Below, piece after piece: positions 12,437-23,008 of a stretch of 64,000 nt of DNA. How positions within the stretch are numbered: position 1 is the stretch's first letter; every line of letters starts with the position of its first letter. The notes below the pieces were generated by a model that was given only the letters and a program-made list of their open reading frames with translations, was not told the DNA's origin and did no database searches. The DNA is from Brachionus manjavacas. Its lineage: Eukaryota; Rotifera; Eurotatoria; Ploima; Brachionidae. The stretch covers positions 4,788,501 through 4,852,500 of the forward strand of contig JAHQIY010000001.1 of assembly GCA_019054805.1 (NCBI GenBank), written 5' to 3'. A program made the position numbers and the translations under genes.

Positions 12437-12690
12437 ATTTACAGTACTGATTCGTCACGTGGAATTAACGTAAAATAAGGTAATTTACGAAATTTTTCGA
12501 TATTTTACGTAAATTTTCGTAAATTTACCATATTTTACTTTGGCCAAAAAATGGCCGAATTTATGTAAATTTTGGTAAATTTTCACTCAAAATAAAAATT
12601 TCAGAGTTTCTATTGCTTTTTTTGTAAAAAAGAAAATATACGTAAATTTTGAATTTTTTTTTGTAAAAAATGGTAAATTAATTTTGTTTG
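12437..12690. repeat. TTTACG-rich repeat, Tc1/mariner-like end
   Basis: Begins near TACAGTACTGATTCGTCACG and continues with many TTTACG/CGTAAA words. The same style of sequence occurs at 25,606-25,745, 27,360-27,585 and 34,885-35,015, near TACAGTGG-like or CACTGTA-like termini. It may be the decayed 3' side of the Tc1 element whose transposase fragment follows, or a related MITE. Confidence 0.4.
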
Positions 12691-12776
12691 ACCAATCTCT
12701 ATTTTTTTATCACGATTTTTATTACCTTTATTATTATTAATTTATTCTTATTATCTTATTTGAAAAAAAAAACCTT

Positions 12777-12975
12777 TTATAAATGATTAATGTATGCTTG
12801 GCATTTAGCTGGAGTAAGTTTTCTTTGAAACTCTAAAATTGCTTCCTCATCATTTTGAATATTTCTCAACTGCTTCCTCATCATTTTGAATATTTCTCTT
12901 TCTCACGAATTCTTTCAATTCATTCCAAATCATTTCGATAGGATTCAAATCTGGTAACTTTGGAGGAGATTTTAC
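12777..12975 (-). pseudogene. Tc1-like transposase C-terminal fragment
   Basis: Minus-strand reading gives the conserved Tc1/mariner DD34E block: SPPKLPDLNPIEMIWNELK. This includes the PDLNPIE motif carrying the third catalytic acidic residue (E). The C-terminus LTPAKCQAYINHL and a stop at 12777-12779 follow. A perfect 31-bp tandem duplication (12841-12871 and 12872-12902) breaks the frame between RNIQNDEEA and ILEFQRKLTP; without it the reading frame would continue. Upstream of 12975 the frame is lost in an inverted duplication of the same segment, so the N-terminal DNA-binding region and the first two D residues are missing. Clearly non-functional. Confidence 0.85.
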
Positions 12976-13109
12976 CTATTTAAATTTAATAAATTAATGT
13001 TGAATAATAATGACATAAACTGGGTTTGATAAAAAAAATTCTAAACTGTCTAATTTATTAAATTTAAATAGGTAAAATCTCCTCCAAAGTCGCCAGATTT
13101 GAATCCTAT
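12938..13109. repeat. Inverted duplication of Tc1 fragment (hairpin)
   Basis: Two 59-bp arms (12938-12996 and 13051-13109) are inverted copies with about two mismatches, separated by 54 bp. The right arm again encodes SPPKSPDLNPI, now on the plus strand, before diverging at the position of the catalytic Glu (NPIA). The arms share a tail outside the coding motif (TATTTAAATTTAATAAATTA), so a stretch of the element was duplicated in opposite orientation. Confidence 0.9.
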
Positions 13110-13118
13110 TGCCCTATC

Positions 13119-13946
13119 TCCATTTAGGTGATTTCTTTAATGACCTCCAAGTTACTTAATTTAATTACTCCATTAATAAATAGATAATTCGAAGTTGTTG
13201 ATCATCGTGCCCTCCTTTGTCCCTGAGGTATCCAGAGGTGATGATGTCGGTCTCATACATCGACGCTTTGTTATTTCTTTTTTCAGTTTGTCAAAATTAT
13301 ATTTAGAATAAAATTTTTTCTCATATTTTTAATTTTTTCAGTTTCGATATTGATTCAAAAATAAATTAGATAAAAAGGAAAACAAGATTGTGGAAATTTA
13401 TCTTACCTCGGGTTTTTCCATTCTCATTTCTCTTCTCTATTATCTTATTAAATAAAAGCCGAATGTTCCAAAAATAATTCACAAATTCTTTGCTTACCAA
13501 AAACATAAAAACCTAATTTTTAAGGTTTTTTTTTATACTTTTTTAGGTGTTTAGAATATTTTTAAAAATAGATAAAATTATGAATTTTATAAAAATTTAA
13601 TTTTTATATAAATTTTATTATATTTTTTTTTAAATTGAATTTTAGGACACGCATTATGCCAACCAAGAAATTTCTTTATTGTATTAGGAGACTCCTGTTT
13701 GTACCGTCCCGGTATCTAGGGAAAAAAAAATTGGACTTTTATTTATCTCCCAACTTCCCACAATGCATATAATTAATTACTCAGTTAAAAAAGATTTGCT
13801 CCACTCTTTCTTTATTTTCTTTAGTAGTAATTTTCAAGTGATTTTTACTGGAATAATAGTCTGCAAGCAAATTCCTTCCATCTATCTTGATTGTGGACAT
13901 CTTAGAAACTCTAACATTTATCTCTAAAAAAGCTGCAAAACGATTT
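13119..13946. other. Non-coding, repeat-derived stretch
   Basis: Two short, relatively GC-rich islands (13,195-13,270 and 13,640-13,735) sit in AT-rich sequence. They look like repeat fragments but I cannot assign them. No gene is supported. Confidence 0.3.
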
Positions 13947-14440
13947 CTCAGGTTAGACCTCATTTAGAGTTTGCCATAAGTTCATTTCTTGAAAAAGACA
14001 TTTCTAGAATCAAGAAGAACCAAAGAAGAACCACAAAAATAATCCCTTCACTTCGAAAATATGACTACTCCAAAAGACTGGAGATGGTAAACTTAACTGT
14101 TTTAATCCAACTTTTTAAAACTATTGACGGATATGAAACTTTCGATTTTGAAAATGGTATAAATTGTTCTCGAAATCAGTCATAACAAATTAAGAAGACA
14201 TAACAAATGTATTTTTAGAGAAGACGTGAAAAATTGTATGCAACGATATCATTTCTTAACAAATCGAGAAATTATTGTTATGAGTCTACATCAGTAAATC
14301 GTCAATTCAGAATCCATTTATAACTTCAAAATTAACCTGGACAAATGGCTCAAAAAAAAGTTAAATTTACTGCCATAGCTTCGAAGAAGCTTAACTCGAC
14401 AGACTCGCAGTATTTTTTTACTACTACTACTAATGTTGAA
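13947..14440 (+). mobile_element. LINE 3' end (post-RT region), degenerate
   Basis: The plus strand gives RPHLEFAISSFLEKDISRI then NQRRTTKIIPSLRKYDYSKR and, after frameshifts, RRHNKCIFREDVKNCMQRY. It ends LNSTDSQYFFTTTTNVE-stop. This order (RP-LE, QRR-TK, L-Y--RL, then RRHN and NR-I) is the standard C-terminal region of jockey/CR1-type non-LTR retrotransposons. Several stops and at least two frameshifts make it inactive. A simple-sequence ATTTATTT tract follows at 14,570. Confidence 0.8.
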
Positions 14441-15002
14441 TAATTGAATAGCAAACAAACCTTTCTTTAAAAAAATTCTACTAATTCTACTTTATATAAC
14501 TGTAAAATTGAATAAAATAAAAAGTTGCCTATTAGTTTTGCCATATGTTTCATCAAATTCATTAAATAAATATATTTATTTATTTTTTGGAATATAATAA
14601 AAAAGGTCCAGTCGGTTAGGTGAAAATGTGTTCACATATTAGGTGAACATTACGTTCACATAAAATTTTAATTGTTCAAATAGTTTTGTTTTGATCACAT
14701 AATTGACTCTTACATACATTCTCTTACAAGCCTAATACACTCATAAATGATGTTGAAAAATTGAATTTTTAAAATTTGAAACTAAAAAGTGATGTCATTT
14801 AAACCAAATCTAAACATGAAAAAAGTATATGAACTTAAAAGCAAATATACTTTTTTCAAAAATATTACAAAAATACAAGAACTTAAAAGTTTTTAGAGTC
14901 AACAGACATTATTTACAGAATGATGAAATTATAAGGAACTGAAAGGGGTTTATTAAAGATACTGTTAGATCAAATTAAATTAAAATTGAAATTTTAATGT
15001 GG

Positions 15003-15370
15003 TAAAAACTTGGCGACCGGTCACGAAGGCATCGTAGCGGTTCTTGAATTGATTGACTGAGTCTGAGTCTGTGACTTCGGTGGGCAGAGCGTTCCACTCA
15101 TTGACAACCCTGTTAGTAAAGAAATTGGCCCTCTGCATACATTTGGTTGTGGCCTGACCAGATAGTCTCCTCGTTGTGCCTCTGATTCCTTTGGCCGGCG
15201 CGGACTAGGAGAGTGAGCTGCTATGGATCTGTGGGTTCGCTCAATTAACTTTGTTGATGTTGTTTAACAGTTTAAACTGTTTGATCATATCGCCTCGTGC
15301 ACGGCGCTCGTGAAGGGATGTCAGGTTGAGAATGGCAAGGCCGTCCTCATAAGTCCAGTTCCTAATTCTC
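15003..15370 (-). mobile_element. GC-rich LINE C-terminal fragment
   Basis: Much richer in G and C than the surroundings. Minus-strand frames give RIRNWTYEDGLAILNLTSLH and ERRARGDMIKQFKLL, then after one frameshift RGTTRRLSGQATTKCMQRA and NFFTNRVVNEWNALPTEV. This is the classic tail of jockey/CR1/I-type LINEs (ERR-RGD, NRV-N-WN-LP). Its codon use differs strongly from the AT-rich LINEs in this window, so it belongs to another family or arrived more recently. Confidence 0.85.
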
Positions 15371-15429
15371 CGAACTAGTATGATATTTATTTTTAAAAAA
15401 ATTCGAAGCTAATATTATCTATATGAAAT

Positions 15430-15620
15430 ATAGTCTATTCAAAAAATTATTATTTATTTGTTTTATCTGTGCCGAGCTAAAGCTCCTTCAGATTAAAAAA
15501 TAACAAAAAAAAAATAAAAATTAAAATTAAGACAAAATAAAATAAAAATGTAAAGAAAAATTAAAATAAGTTAAAATGTAATAAAAAGACAATTAAAAGT
15601 TGAAAAAGTGCAAGAGGTGA
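15430..15620 (-). repeat. LINE 3' terminus (LINE-A family)
   Basis: On the minus strand TCTGAAGGAGCTTTAGCTCG is followed by GCACAGATAAAACAAATAAA. The same terminal motif, preceded by the same T-rich tract, ends the RT-bearing LINE at 43.55-45.7 kb and recurs at 35.53 kb on the plus strand. This identifies a detached 3' end of that family with its simple-sequence tail. Confidence 0.75.
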
Positions 15621-16040
15621 CATGTGAAAAGTATTTAAGTATTGAAAAAAGTTAAGTTTATTTATTTTTATATCAATGGGTCATATTAACAATTAATTAA
15701 CAATTAAATATCAATTAACACCTCTATCGCCCTCAAAATATTTACCATATAGTTAGCATTTTTTGAGGTTAACTTTAGCACAAATAAATTTATTTATTTC
15801 GTCATTTGTTGACTCATAATATATACTTTTTTAATGTTTAGATTTGGTTTAAATGACATCACTTTTAATGCTTTTATTTAAAGTAGTTTCAAATTTTAAA
15901 AATTCAATTTTTCAACATCATTTATGAGTGTATTAGGCTTGTAAGAGAATGTATGTAAGAGTCAATTATGTGATCAAAACAAAACTATTTGAACAATTTA
16001 AATTTTATGTGAACGTAGTGTTCACCTAACGGACTTGACC

Positions 16041-16687
16041 CAAAAAAAAATTTATATGAATTCGGTTTTGTGAAATTCAGTACAAAATGATAAAAAGAAC
16101 AGAAAAAAAATGTAAAAAAATTGAATAATTTTTTTTCTTAAGGTCTAAATTTAGTTCTGTAAATGTTACATAGTGAAACATCTAAAGTTGCATCAAATAT
16201 CAAGGTAGGTATTTTTATTTCGTTCGCCTTAATTTTTTCAAAGCTTTTTAGATAATTCAAGCGGTTTAACTTTTGTCCTTTTTTAGCTTTTTTAAGTTTT
16301 TGAGGCATTTTTCATTCAATATTGTTGTTAATTTATTTTGATTTTTTTTAACTTTTAGCTTTTTACACCTTATTATATCTAGTTCATAGAGAAATGAAAT
16401 AAGTTCAAAAAAAGGTAAAAAGAAATTAATAGAAAAATTGACTGTTTTTATTGGGAAAAGTTCACTCGAAAAAAAGTGGAGCTTTAAAATAAATTAATTT
16501 AATATTTCTTAAAAAAAAATATCATTAAATATTTAATCAGTATTGATTGATTGATAAGATTAAAATAAAAATATTTTTCGGTTTTTTTTAAAAGCTTAAT
16601 CATTACAAAATCAATTTTTTTTTCAAAATTAAAAAATTGCTTAACTTTGATGATTTTTTTTCAACCCTAAATAAAAAAAAACAATTA
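16041..16687. other. AT-rich non-coding stretch
   Basis: No gene or clear repeat. Homopolymer runs and chance frames only. Confidence 0.35.
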
Positions 16688-17000
16688 TTACCCAGTCACA
16701 AAGAAAACGATGATTAATCGATGAAAATTAATAGATGAAACACAAATGAGTTAGGAACCATTTCATCTAGATTCACCGATGAAAATAAGTATATTTCATC
16801 GGAAATAATCGATGAGAATTTTTTCTAATACATCATAATTTATTTAATTATTAAATGATAATTTTTTAATTTTTAAGTTAATAATAAGCAAAAATTTAAT
16901 AAGTTTTTTTTTCAACTTTTTTTTTAACTGAAAATTAATTTTGACGCTTGATTAAGGCGAACATTAATTCACATTTTTCTCAATAGAAAGACTTTAATTT
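16688..17000. repeat. CCCAGTCA-terminal repeat, left copy
   Basis: Starts TACCCAGTCACAAAGAAAAC, contains several ATCGATGA words, and runs to TTTCTCAATAGAAAGACTTT. It is a direct repeat of 17916-18195 plus 18530-18560, at high identity. The second copy shows that the unit is the end of a TIR element (see 17916-19278), so this is a truncated second insertion of the same family. Confidence 0.8.
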
Positions 17001-17114
17001 CTTGAAAACGTTTATTTTAACCTAAGTTACCTTAAAATAAATAGAAAAACAATTAACGTAAGTTACGTGTACGTTTACAAATTTTTTTATTCTATTTTAA
17101 CGCTAAAGAGAAAA

Positions 17115-17575
17115 AAAAAATATCCTGAGTTAACCGACGGTTACTTGGATGTTTTAAAAAATCTTCTTTTGACACTTGATGAGCGTTTTCAACTTATTTA
17201 GTTTCTGGATTGATTCGTTCATGCTGTAAGTTGCATTTGACGACTTGGTATTTATTTTTGTACGTAATTGACCATTAACCATGTACCATTAACCACGTAA
17301 TTGACTCGAATTTCAGCTAAACATCCGAATGGGGCAACATATGACTGTTTAGGTCGTTGGCCGGTGCTTTTTGTAGTCACTTCTTCAAGCTTTCTGAAAT
17401 GTATACACTTGAAATGTACATATTTGAAGTTTTCTTCGTCGACACCTTTTTTAGAGCTATCAAATATTTTCCAATTTGAAAATAATTTTTTAGCATAATC
17501 ATTGTGTACTTGTAAAAAGTCGTCTAAGTTATCGAAAATTTGGTCACGATTTATTGGGAGGTTCATTTTTAGCAA
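17115..17575 (-). pseudogene. FAR1-like domain of a MULE/ZSWIM transposase
   Basis: Minus-strand frame of 107 codons (17252-17575) followed in the same region by more homologous sequence beyond stops. Key signature: FKYVHFKCIHFRKLEEV, then KSTGQRPKQSYVAPFGCLAE and IRVNYV. This fits the N-terminal zinc-binding FAR1/FLYWCH-type DNA-binding domain of Mutator-like transposases and their ZSWIM relatives (C-H..., STG-RP-QS, GC-AEI-V). Further down, LKHPSNRRLTQD matches the usual 'P-NRRL' boundary. A short duplication (ACCATTAACCATGT/ACCATTAACCACGT) sits at the break. No catalytic DDE core is present, so this is a fragment lodged between two copies of the CCCAGTCA repeat. Confidence 0.7.
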
Positions 17576-17798
17576 TATTATTTCGAATGATAGAATATGA
17601 TAAGCTACTCAATGATATTTAAATAATTTGATAAGATAATTATCCTTTCAAGTTTGATTATTAGATTTGGTTTCATTTTCTTATAAAGTGATTCGTCTTT
17701 AATCGATAATTGATTGATATGCTTAATTATTTTAAAATTGACACTTACGTGAAAATAAAAGAAAAAATTGTAAACGTAATAAGAAAAAAAAAATTTAT

Positions 17799-17915
17799 TT
17801 TAATGCTTTTATTTAAAGTAGTTTCAAATTTTAAAAACTCAATCTTTCAACTTCATTAATGAGTGTATTAGGCCTGTAAAAGAATTTATGTAAGAGTCAA
17901 TAATGTGATCAAAAC
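17799..17915. repeat. Partial arm of the 14605-16040 TIR element
   Basis: TTTTAATGCTTTTATTTAAA through GTGATCAAAACAAA closely matches the right arm at about 15,866-15,985. It is cut off precisely where the CCCAGTCA element begins, so the CCCAGTCA element inserted into it later. Confidence 0.8.
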
Positions 17916-19278
17916 AAACCCAGTCACAAAGAAAACGATGACTAATCGATGAAAATTGATAGATGAATCATTAATGAGTTAGGAACCATTTCATCTAGAT
18001 TCATCGATGAAAATATGTATAATTCATCGAAAATAATCGATGAGAATTTTTTCTAATACATCATAATTTATTTAATTATTAAATGATAATTTTTTAATTT
18101 TTAAGTTAATAATAAGCAAAAATTTAATAAGTTTTTTTTTCAACTGATTTTTAACTAAAAATTAATTTTGACGCTTGATTAAGGCGAAAATTAATTAATT
18201 ATTATTATTATTATTATTTATTGATTTAAGCCTCATAGGCAAAATAAAAAAAAGAAGAAAAGAAAAAGTCAAGTTCTTCAAATTCTACAAAATTTGGAAA
18301 TAAAAATAATCAATTCACAAAAATTTGAAATAATTATATATAATTTAAATTATCCAAAAAAATAAAAATTTTAATCTACTTTTAGTAAGTCGTTTAAAAT
18401 TTTAAACAAGTAAAAAAAAAATTTTGACCATTTTCGAACGCTTTTTCGGTTTTATACATGACCAGATTGACCGAGTCAACCAACCCGCGATTTTTTTCTG
18501 CAAATATGTGCTCAATTATCTAAATAGATTATCATTTTTCTCAATAGAAAGACTGTAATTTCTTATTCAATAAGTTTCTTATTAATTTTAAAATTACTTA
18601 ATAGCCCTTTAACTAGACAAAAAGTAGCTTGAGTAAATTTGAAATCAAAGAACATTTTAAACAATCCAATTATATAAATAACGTCTTTTATTAAGAGCTG
18701 ATACACTGATAAATAGTTGAACATGAATTATCACTTAATATCGCCTTATAGAATTATTGGATGTATCAGCTTCATCTTTTTCGGCTATTTGACTAAGGCA
18801 TTCTTCTAAACTTGCTGGTTTTATTATTTTCGTTATTTTTTTCTCATTATTTCGGTAATTTACGAATTTTTAGGCAATATCTAAATAAATAAAAATTCAA
18901 ATTATATTAATGGCTATTTAAGAATAAAATTAATAAGAAATTTTTCATCGAATCTTTTTAAAGAAATCCTGAAATTGTTTACAAATAAAATTTGATGTCA
19001 ACTAGCTAAGTTTGCTTCGTTTAATTTCTATTTGAAAATCCATGAACATTTTCTTGGCTTTAATCCCAATAATATAATCACAATTAATGAGATGTTTCAA
19101 GAATGAAGCAACGATGAAAATGCTAAGTTTTTCATGATTGGGTCATTTTTTATGTTCTGAAGAGAGAAAGATGAAAATTTCGTGGTTTTAATCCAGAAAC
19201 ATTTTTCATGCATAAAAAAATGAGATGTTTCATAGATGAAACATTCATGAAGCGATTGATTTTAGCTTGACTGGGTAG
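17916..19278. mobile_element. CCCAGTCA TIR element, complete copy
   Basis: Left end CCCAGTCACAAAG at 17916. The right end at 19278 reads TGACTGGGTA, its inverted form. Both subterminal regions carry ATCGATGA/GATGAAAC words. The copy is interrupted by a LINE tail at about 18195-18530: the repeat resumes with TTTCTCAATAGAAAGACTGT afterwards. No transposase is encoded. The superfamily is unassigned. Confidence 0.75.
18195..18530 (-). mobile_element. LINE 3' tail with (AAT)n (LINE-C)
   Basis: In minus orientation it ends TTTTGCCTATGAGGCTTAAA, then TCAATAA and an AAT microsatellite, the usual end of RTE/CR1-type LINEs. It sits as a clean insertion inside the CCCAGTCA element. A related but diverged tail lies at 25,890-26,060 (shared TTTTTAGYAAGTCRTTTAAA). 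Confidence 0.65.
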
Positions 19279-19626
19279 AATAGACACTGTGATAGTAAAC
19301 TTTCTCAAGTTTTATATAAACTCTAATTAAGATAGCTTATAGTAATTGAAGATAAAGCCAAACTAATTGATAAATAATTGGTTTTACTCCGTTTTGAAAT
19401 TTTTAAAATTTTTTTCTCTTCAAATCAAATCTTTTGATTGACTATAGAAAAAACTTTTGAATTTTTTTTTTTAGATTTTTATAAATTTAAAAAAATTCAA
19501 AATTTTTATTTATAAGTTTTGAATAAAAATCTAAAATTTTAAAACAGTTACCCACATTTATTTATCTTGAGGATAAATTTATATATAAGAACAAAAAAAA
19601 ATGTTTAAGTGAATAATTGATTGAAC

Positions 19627-19632
19627 TTTATT
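19627..19632 (-). other. Poly(A) signal AATAAA
   Basis: Canonical hexamer about 20 nt beyond the stop codon of the DNAJB12/14-like gene on the minus strand. The 3' UTR would be very short, as is usual in compact genomes. Confidence 0.6.
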
Positions 19633-19651
19633 AATAGCTTAAATAAACAGT

Positions 19652-22600
19652 TTAGCCAGCTCCGAAAATATTTCTAATACGATCACACGACGGCATTTCA
19701 AGCTCGGTAGCCTTTTTCATAAGCCTTTCATCACCATAATTCCTAGCACGCCAAGTTGCAGTCTCCTTGTAAATTTTTTCTCTGTGACAATTCTGCTTTA
19801 GTTCCATGTGCAGCTCTTCCTCAATTTGCCGCTCTAGCCTAGCTAATTCATGAGCGGTCTCGACTCTAAAATCACTCTTAACATAATATGGTACCTTGTG
19901 GTCATTTGTTTGTCTTCTATGGGCGAACTTTCCCGTCCTTTGCAGACTGTAGACTGGCTCGCCAATCATTAAATTACTTAATAATGACAAAAAAACGATG
20001 ATTAAAATTGGTAAAAGCTGAAATAGAACGGCATAATTGTTGCTCGGAGAATTAAAATTATTTTGTGAATAAGTCTGAGCTCGGTGAGCCTGATGGCGTC
20101 GGTTGTTCATTCCAGCACCGAAAAAAAGATTGAAAAGCTCATCAGCAGAAAAATCATCATCGTTCCAATAGTATGTATTGTATTGTGTACGACTACTGTA
20201 CCGATTTCTTGCTGAGCTGTTCGATCGAACCGAGTCTTCGAAGGACTCCGGTCCCAGTTCATCATACTGTTTCCTTTTTTGTGCATCACTTAAAACTGCA
20301 AACGCTTTTCCAATAGCTTTAAAAATAAATTAAATTTTTTTTTCGAAATTTTTGTATTATTTGAGTTAAGTCTCCAAAAAATTTAGAAGGAGTTTAAAGT
20401 AAATAGAGAGTTTTTTCCACGACAAAAAATTCTTAAAAAACTAGTGAATTTTTATTAAATTTTTTAATTTTAGCAAAATTCCTCCCAAAAATAATGCACA
20501 AAATTCAAATTGAAAAATTTAATAAAAATACCAAATTAAGAAGGATAAAACCTTTTTTAAAAAGAATATTGAAATATTAAAATATTATAAAAATATAATA
20601 TTAAATAGAATGTTTTTTAAATTTTTATTGTCATTTTAATTAGTGTTGGATGCGGTCAGACCAAACCGGTCCATTTGGCGAACGGTTTTATGCGGTCATT
20701 TGGCCGGTCAGCTAGGCGGTCTAAATGTTGGACCGCCAAAATAAACGGTCTAAAAATACGAACGGCCAAAAATACGGGTGGTCAAAAATACGGGTGGTCA
20801 AAAATACGGCCAAATTTTTGGCGGTTAGCTACTTAAATTGAAATTTTCGAAATAATGTAATTAATTTTTAAAAAAATAAATAATTAAATTGATAAAAAAA
20901 ATAAAAAAAAAATTCTTTATTTATTTTAAAAAGTTTTTTAAAATTTTTTTTTTTTTTTCAAAATTTTACAAAAAATTTCATATCCTGCCAAATTTAATAA
21001 CCGGCCAAAAAGTTGGCCGGTTATTTGGCCACCCGTATATTTTTGACCGTTTATTTTGGCGGTCCAACATTTAGACCGCCCGCTTAAAGTTTATCCGGCT
21101 AATGCGGACACGGTCACGGTTTCTGAAAATTTTGGCCGGTTAAGTGTCCGCTTGTACGGATCCCAACACTAATTTTATTTAATTTTGTTGAAATTCAGCA
21201 GTATTTTTTTTTCTTTCTACAAAAAATATGACTTTTTGAAGATAAAAAAAAATTTAGATATCTTGAAACGAAAAATATTCAAAACTCATTGAAAATTTTT
21301 TTTTTTTTTAAAGTTATTTTTAAAATTCATGTTAAGTAAATTTTTAAAAAAATTGTGTAATTCGGACTTAATTTCCCATTATTTTTTAATAATAAGTTAG
21401 GCGAACTTAAATTTAAAAAAGGATCAAAGGGTTACAGAAAAAGCTTAAAAGCCTTGTAAAAAAATTTCTTTCAATTTTTAATTAAAAAAACCCACAGTTT
21501 ATTTGATAAAAATCTGGTTTTATCTAATTTTTATTGTATTAGGGGCACAATTCAACTAGATTTTAAAATATGGAAAATAAATTAAAATTGTTTCCCCAAA
21601 AAGTTTGAAAATGATAATGTTGATACCAAATATGGGATATTTAAAATTCTCTCATATTTGGTATCAAAAAATTTAAATAAATGTCTATTCGAACAATCAA
21701 ATAATTCAAATAAATATTTAAATTTTTTTAAAGAAAATTTTAGTTCGAAAATTTTTTCCATGAAAAATTAATTATGATGGTTAATTTTTCAATTTTCCAA
21801 TTTGTATTCTGATTATTTAAAGATAATAAATAAATGAATAGAAATTAAAAAATTTATAAGAATGAAAAGATTAAAAGTATTCTTAATATGTCAAAAAAAA
21901 TATCTAACTTTACCTTAAAAAATACCATATTAATTCGAGGCTCTCCTCAAATTATTTGTTAATTTTTATATAATAATTGTATTTTTCTTTAAAAAAAAAA
22001 CACTTCTAAAACTAATTTTTTTTTTAATTTGAACAAAATTTCATATTTATCGAAAATTTAACAAAAGCTTGTTATTATTCAATCATAAAAAAAGAGATGA
22101 TATAAAAAATCCAAATATAAAAATCACCTTTGAAAGCTTCAGTGGCACCGGGCGCTTTATTTTTATCCGGATGAAATTGAAGAGCTAATTTTCTGTATGC
22201 TTTTTTCAGGTCGGCTTCACTTGACGTCTTAGGAACACCGAGAATTTCGTAGAAATCTCGACAATTTTTGATTCTTAAAACAAAAATTTGGCAAAAATTC
22301 TAAAAAAAATTTTCAATTTTTACTTTTTAACTGCATCAATTTGTTCTGAAGAGTATTCATTTTGAGCGTGATTTTTGCTACTCGCTTTATCCGACATGTT
22401 CGGCACGTCTTTAGATCTGCCGAAATCTTTCCGTGAGCCTTGTGGATCGAGGTTTTTCTTGTATTCCTCTAATAGTTCTTAATAAACATATTTTAATTTA
22501 TGAATAGAAATCTGGCTTTTTTTTGGATAATTACTTTTAGCGTATTCGGATGGATATAGCTTTATTGATTTTTCGCAGAATCGCATTGCTTTAGCAAAAT

Positions 22601-22667
22601 CTCCTTCTGATGCAGCACTCTGGGCTCGGGCAATGCATGCCTCTGAATCAGTTTTGTTTGCTTCCAT
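19652..22667 (-). CDS. DNAJB14: DnaJ homologue, DNAJB12/DNAJB14 type
   Basis: Type II J-domain co-chaperone anchored in the ER membrane, expected to recruit cytosolic Hsp70 for quality control of membrane proteins. Four exons on the minus strand: 22535-22667, 22324-22477, 22128-22273, 19652-20316. All introns are GT-AG and frames join exactly, giving 365 aa. The start is the ATG at 22667 ([15 protein letters not shown]), matching the family N-terminus; the frame continues upstream without a better ATG. The J domain spans about residues 100-165 with DFYEILGV and the HPD motif at 130-132 ([17 protein letters not shown]). A Phe/Gly stretch ([10 protein letters not shown]) follows. One membrane segment lies at about 240-262, then the DUF1977-like C-terminal domain. 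Family members are about 375-410 aa, so it is full length. Intron 3 (1.8 kb) contains a hAT-like MITE. Choice between DNAJB12 and DNAJB14 is not possible; invertebrates usually have one co-orthologue. Confidence 0.93.
20641..21171. mobile_element. hAT-like MITE in DNAJB intron 3
   Basis: Ends are TAGTGTTGGATGCGG at 20641 and its inverted form CC-CAACACTA ending 21171, typical of hAT termini (YARNGTTGG). The flanking octamers are ATTTTAAT (20633-20640) and ATTTTATT (21172-21179), a 7/8-matching 8-bp target duplication. Subterminal regions are full of GGCGGTC, GGCCGGT and AAACGGTC words in both orientations. No coding capacity. A sister with similar ends lies at 59574-60140. Confidence 0.85.
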
Positions 22668-22968
22668 TTCAATTGCTACACGGATTAACAACTTATCATA
22701 TTCAACAAGACTAAAAACTAAAAAGTCTAATTATTATTATAAATAAAAATTATTTAAATGAATAAGTTTTAGTTTAAAAAAATTTATTATAATTAAATGT
22801 ATATAAAAAAAAAGCTGACGAGTCATAATTTGCATTAAAGGCAAAACAAGAGTTTCGCGTAAAAGTTAACAAAATATTTGTTCCATTAAAAATCTTTGTC
22901 CTTGATAAAACCAGGTCTCTAAAAAAAGTAAGCTTAATTGGCTCAATAATCTGGGATACACATTTTGT

Positions 22969-22975
22969 TATAAAT
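22969..22975 (+). promoter_or_regulatory. TATA-box-like element
   Basis: TATAAAT lies 34 nt before the ATG of the small secreted-peptide gene at 23009. This suits a transcript with a very short 5' leader. In such AT-rich DNA the match alone is weak evidence. Confidence 0.35.
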
Positions 22976-23008
22976 TAAGGCTTTTTTGTTAGAATAAAAT
23001 TTTAAAAA

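Larger units (their letters stand above)
14605..16040. mobile_element. TIR element with long arms, carrying LINE pieces
   Basis: Left end GGTCCAGTCGGTTAGGTGAA at 14605; the right end at 16040 is its inverted form (GGTCAAGTCCGTTAGGTGAA on the other strand). The arms stay highly similar for more than 200 bp, up to GTTTAGATTTGG and beyond. The left arm has a small internal duplication of the GTTCACAT block, and the right arm carries an extra 20 bp or so near TTTAAAGTAG. The core contains fragments of two LINE families (15003-15370 and 15430-15620). No transposase of its own is seen. Poly-A-like flanks prevent calling a target duplication. Confidence 0.85.

Noticed and set aside
16688-18560. The two CCCAGTCA direct repeats as LTRs of one retroelement
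   Set aside because: The second unit is one end of a TIR element closing at 19,278 and is inserted in another element's arm; the DNA between has no gag or pol, only a DNA-transposon domain.
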